Source of the DNA: Terriglobus roseus
GTDB taxonomy: Bacteria > Acidobacteriota > Terriglobia > Terriglobales > Acidobacteriaceae
Direction: 5' to 3'
Assembly (NCBI RefSeq): GCF_900102185.1
Contig: NZ_LT629690.1
Span: forward strand, 4,340,001-4,404,000
Length of the DNA stretch: 64,000 nucleotides
Shown here piece after piece: positions 61,169 to 64,000 of the stretch. Below the pieces are notes generated by a model. It saw only the letters and a program-made list of their open reading frames with translations, did not search any database and was not told the origin of the DNA. Within the stretch, counting starts at the first letter, position 1, and each line of letters starts with the position of its first letter. The translations under genes were made by a program, and so were the position numbers.

Positions 61169-64000
61169 TCACTGAGTAACCGTCAGGCTGACGGGCAGCG
61201 ACAGGGTGACGCCAGACTTACTGGATGCGCTCACACTGAAGGTGTACGAACCCACTGGAGTGCTGCTCTGGTTAAGCGTGCCGCAGCCCGTTACCGGGAT
61301 CAGCATGGTCAACAGAACCAGCATCAGCAGAGCCGGAACTCGGCGCTTGCCACGCAGCAACCACACAAACAGTGGGCCTACGGGCAGCATGGCCAGTAAC
61401 GGACCTTTGCCCATGGGCGCGCTGCTGCTTGCGCTCTCACCGCCTGACGTCAAAGGCGATCCCGTGTCGATGACCACCTTAACCTTCACCTGGCCATCAG
61501 CGGGGAGACCCACGCTTACCTTCTCAAAGGTGCAGGTTGCTGCATAAGGCAGGCCAAGGCAGCCCAGCGACAGCGTGTCACTGAATCCACCCAATGACTG
61601 GATCACCAGGTACGTCTCGGCATACTTCTTCGACTGCACGCTGAGCGTTGCAGGTGTCAGGCTCAGGGTGAAGTTCGTTGCATTGGTTGGAGGAAGCTGA
61701 ACCTGCGAAGAGTTGGATGCGGCATAGTTTGCATCACCGCTGTAGCCCGCCGTCAGTGAAGCTCCATCCACAACCGTGTTTTGCACGCTCAGCGTAGCCA
61801 CACCAGTTGCGTCCAGACGACCGGATCCGATCGACTTGCCACCGGAGTAGAAAGTAACGATGCCCGTCGGTGAAACAAGACCGGTTCCCTTCACCACGGC
61901 AACTAGAGATTGAACTCCGTTGGTAGCCGTCGAAGCAGCCGTGGAAGTCAGCAACGTCTGCGTGGCACGCAGATTTACTACTTCCGTCAGCGCGGGAGAA
62001 GTAGCGGCGTCTGTGGCCACATCGCCCGCATACTGCGCGGTGATCACATGACTACCCGCAGCAAACGCAGCTGCCGTGATGGTCGCAGTACCGTTCGCAT
62101 CCAAAGCGCCCGTGCCAAGCAGTGTCGTGCCTTCCAGGAATCGGATGCTACCAGTGGGTACAGGTGCAACGGCTGTCTTGATGGTTGCGGTCAGTACCGG
62201 TGTATCCAGCGTAAGAGCCGGGTTAATGCTGCTTACCAACGCAATCTGCGGTATCTGCGTTACCTGCTCTGACACTGCGCTGGAGACAGAGGGCGAGTTG
62301 TTGCTATCCCCTGCATAAGACGCGGTGATGGAGTGCATGCCCGGTGACAACGTTGTCAACGCGAGCGTCGCAGTGCCATGGTTCAAAGTAACCTGTCCCA
62401 GCGCGGCTGAACCATCCATGAACCTCACGTTGCCCGTGGGCGTTACGCTTTCACCCGTCACGTTCGCCGTGAAGGTGACAGCGTTGCCGTAGTGGCTGGA
62501 TGAACCGCTGGTGGTCAACACGGTCTGCGTCGACGCGTTACGAATCCCCTGCGTCAACACAGCAGAAGTGCTGCCCTGAAATGTACCGTCGCCGCGATAC
62601 ACAGAAGTCAGGCTGTGTGTTCCCACAGAAAGCGATGATAGCGTCAACGTCGCCGTACCATCCGCGTTCAGGGTGCCCGTTCCAATGGTGGAGGCACCAT
62701 CCAGGAACGTAACGGTACCTGTGGGATGTGCGGTAAGGCCATTGACTGTTACCGAAGCAGAAACTCCGGCCATCAACGTCAACGCAGATCCTCCAACGGC
62801 AGGGTTCGCGCTGGATGTGATGGAAGCATGCGTCTGCACGAACACGGATTGCGTCACCGTGTTCGAGTTGCTACTAGCGTGCGTTCCATCGCCGGAGTAA
62901 ACCGCAACAATGTTGTGTTGGCCCACCGAGAGCGTGTTAGTGTTGTACGCCGCCACGCCAGTAGGATCCACAGACACAACGCCAAGTACGTTTGCACCAT
63001 CCTGGAAGGTGACCGTACCGGTTGGGTTACTTACACCGCTTGCCACCGCTGCACGCAGCGTCACTGTATCGGCATAACCGGCAGATGCGTTGCTCGTGGT
63101 CAGAACGGTATTGCTTGTGGCGCCGTCAATGATGATGGTCACGATCGCCTGCGCGGCAGAGTTGTTCTGGTCACCCGCAAATTGTGCAGTGATGGTGTGT
63201 GTACCTACAGTAAGCGTCTGTGTCGTGAAGCTCGCACTACCTGACCCGTTCACTGTCATGGTGTTCAACACCGCGCTGTTGTTCAGCAACTTCACTTGCG
63301 GGTTTGATGGAAGAACACCATCGCTGATGAGATTCACGTTCAGTGTGACGGGCGTGTTGTAGGTGGTGTGCATCGTAGAGCTGCCCAGCGTGAGCGTGGG
63401 CGTTCCCAGGGACACCATCACAGTAGAAGGAGCAGAGGTAAAGCCTGCATAGTTACCGTCACCACTGTAGGTCGCGGTAATGCTGTGTTGGCCTACCGCC
63501 AAGGTGCTCAGTGTGATGGCCGCCGTACCCTGTCCATTGATCGAAACGGTGTTCAGCGTCGTCGCGCCATCCATGAAGGTGATCTGACCAGTCGGTTTAA
63601 CAACGCCCACGGCCGAGACCGTAGCCGTCATCGTCACAGACTTACCAGCGAGCACGTTGTTCGTGCTTAGCTGCAGAGCCACGCTGGAACTGGTGGACTG
63701 TACCACCTGCGTGAATACGGGAGAGGTGCTCACCTCATAGTTTGTGCTTCCATTGAATTTCGCGGTCAGCGAATGCGTGCCCACTGTCAGCACCGTGGTG
63801 GAAAGCGTCGCTACACCATTCGTCAGTTGTGTGGTCCGTAACGCGTTGGCACCGTCATAGAAGGTTACGTTGCCAGTGATGGCACCAACTGCCGTTTGGC
63901 CGGGAGTCATCGTCACGGTTGCGGTCAGCGTTACAGCAGAACCGCCATCAGATGGTGTTCCGTCGCTGGCGAGTGTGGTGACAGTGGTCAGCTGATTTAC
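61169..64000 (-). CDS. Giant Ig-like repeat protein, cut by the window edge
   Basis: The frame runs in from the right edge with no start in view; 943 residues are visible. At least eight Ig-like (Big_3/Big_5-type) modules follow each other. Each has a core such as GTVTFLDGASTIGTG, a strand like TLTLSSLSVGTHSLT, and a Y-x-GD turn (YSGDGNY, YAGDSNN). After the last repeat come a Ser-rich linker and two hydrophobic stretches separated by RGKRR (LLAMLPVGPLFVWLL, LLMLVLLTMLIPVTGC). A short beta-type tail follows. This C-terminal layout recurs in acidobacterial surface proteins. It probably forms a long stalk at the cell surface; adhesion is inferred. The barrel gene follows closely. Confidence 0.88.
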   Translation of the reverse strand, partial: VNQLTTVTTLASDGTPSDGGSAVTLTATVTMTPGQTAVGAITGNVTFYDGANALRTTQLTNGVATLSTTVLTVGTHSLTAKFNGSTNYEVSTSPVFTQVVQSTSSSVALQLSTNNVLAGKSVTMTATVSAVGVVKPTGQITFMDGATTLNTVSINGQGTAAITLSTLAVGQHSITATYSGDGNYAGFTSAPSTVMVSLGTPTLTLGSSTMHTTYNTPVTLNVNLISDGVLPSNPQVKLLNNSAVLNTMTVNGSGSASFTTQTLTVGTHTITAQFAGDQNNSAAQAIVTIIIDGATSNTVLTTSNASAGYADTVTLRAAVASGVSNPTGTVTFQDGANVLGVVSVDPTGVAAYNTNTLSVGQHNIVAVYSGDGTHASSNSNTVTQSVFVQTHASITSSANPAVGGSALTLMAGVSASVTVNGLTAHPTGTVTFLDGASTIGTGTLNADGTATLTLSSLSVGTHSLTSVYRGDGTFQGSTSAVLTQGIRNASTQTVLTTSGSSSHYGNAVTFTANVTGESVTPTGNVRFMDGSAALGQVTLNHGTATLALTTLSPGMHSITASYAGDSNNSPSVSSAVSEQVTQIPQIALVSSINPALTLDTPVLTATIKTAVAPVPTGSIRFLEGTTLLGTGALDANGTATITAAAFAAGSHVITAQYAGDVATDAATSPALTEVVNLRATQTLLTSTAASTATNGVQSLVAVVKGTGLVSPTGIVTFYSGGKSIGSGRLDATGVATLSVQNTVVDGASLTAGYSGDANYAASNSSQVQLPPTNATNFTLSLTPATLSVQSKKYAETYLVIQSLGGFSDTLSLGCLGLPYAATCTFEKVSVGLPADGQVKVKVVIDTGSPLTSGGESASSSAPMGKGPLLAMLPVGPLFVWLLRGKRRVPALLMLVLLTMLIPVTGCGTLNQSSTPVGSYTFSVSASSKSGVTLSLPVSLTVTQ
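61848..63858 (-). repeat. Tandem Ig-like module repeats, period about 285 bases
   Basis: The conserved F-x-(D/E/S)-G strand recurs near 63858, 63573, 63288, 63002, 62702, 62418, 62135 and 61848. Intervals are 283-300 bases (about 95 residues). DNA identity between units is modest, so these are old duplications, not a recent expansion. Confidence 0.75.

Overview
The window looks like chromosomal DNA of an Acidobacteriota heterotroph, most likely a Terriglobia (subgroup 1) relative of Terriglobus, Granulicella or Edaphobacter. This is inferred from gene content, not from a marker tree. The signs are five Oar-type TonB-dependent receptors with an N-terminal carboxypeptidase-regulatory-like domain, a VWFA-related secreted protein of the acidobacterial type, a PQQ-fold quinoprotein with its own cytochrome c, a long Ig-like repeat protein, and many secreted glycoside hydrolases. 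GC is high except between about 14.9 and 18.2 kb.

Layout. 1-12.4 kb: a receptor cut by the left edge, a secreted phosphodiesterase, an RlmI-like rRNA methyltransferase, the VWFA-related protein, and a receptor followed by a GH92 alpha-mannosidase on the same strand. 12.8-18.2 kb: a 27-residue ORF, lepA, then a lower-GC accessory segment. That segment holds two overlapping membrane-protein genes, a degenerate second copy of the lepA 3' end, a gene for a putative PD-(D/E)XK nuclease, and a repeat cluster. 18.3-27.3 kb: a DHA2 exporter, a 5'-nucleotidase, an XRE-cupin regulator, a FnIII lipoprotein, transaldolase, a cytochrome c/quinoprotein pair and obg. 27.6-34.6 kb: two receptors in tandem. 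34.6-42.2 kb: GH27 alpha-galactosidase opposite galK-galT-manA, a small membrane protein, a GH67-like protein without the usual catalytic core, and a HAD phosphatase. 42.4-48.7 kb: a co-directional set of cupin, TIM-barrel epimerase, Gfo/Idh/MocA dehydrogenase, DUF1080 hydrolase and mutarotase-like protein, then an opposing sugar acetyltransferase. 48.8-64 kb: another receptor divergent from a tannase/feruloyl esterase, a GNAT/MurJ overlap, GH43, SDR, SGNH esterase, small secreted proteins, and an Ig-like repeat protein that runs off the right edge.

How it fits together. Most of the window serves uptake and breakdown of plant or microbial glycans. Outer-membrane receptors would import material released by secreted GH92, GH27, GH43, tannase and SGNH enzymes. 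Galactose then enters the Leloir steps (galK, galT), and mannose-6-phosphate goes through ManA. The 42.4-48.1 kb set resembles known 3-keto-glycoside oxidation/cleavage modules. Its upstream region carries a good -35, a weak -10, a tandem 9-bp repeat and a perfect 12-bp palindrome. The most unusual features are the segment behind lepA, the GH67-like protein that appears to lack its catalytic residues, and the dyads upstream of the sugar operon, the XRE gene and the tannase/receptor pair. No CRISPR array, rRNA, tRNA, transposase or integrase was recognised.
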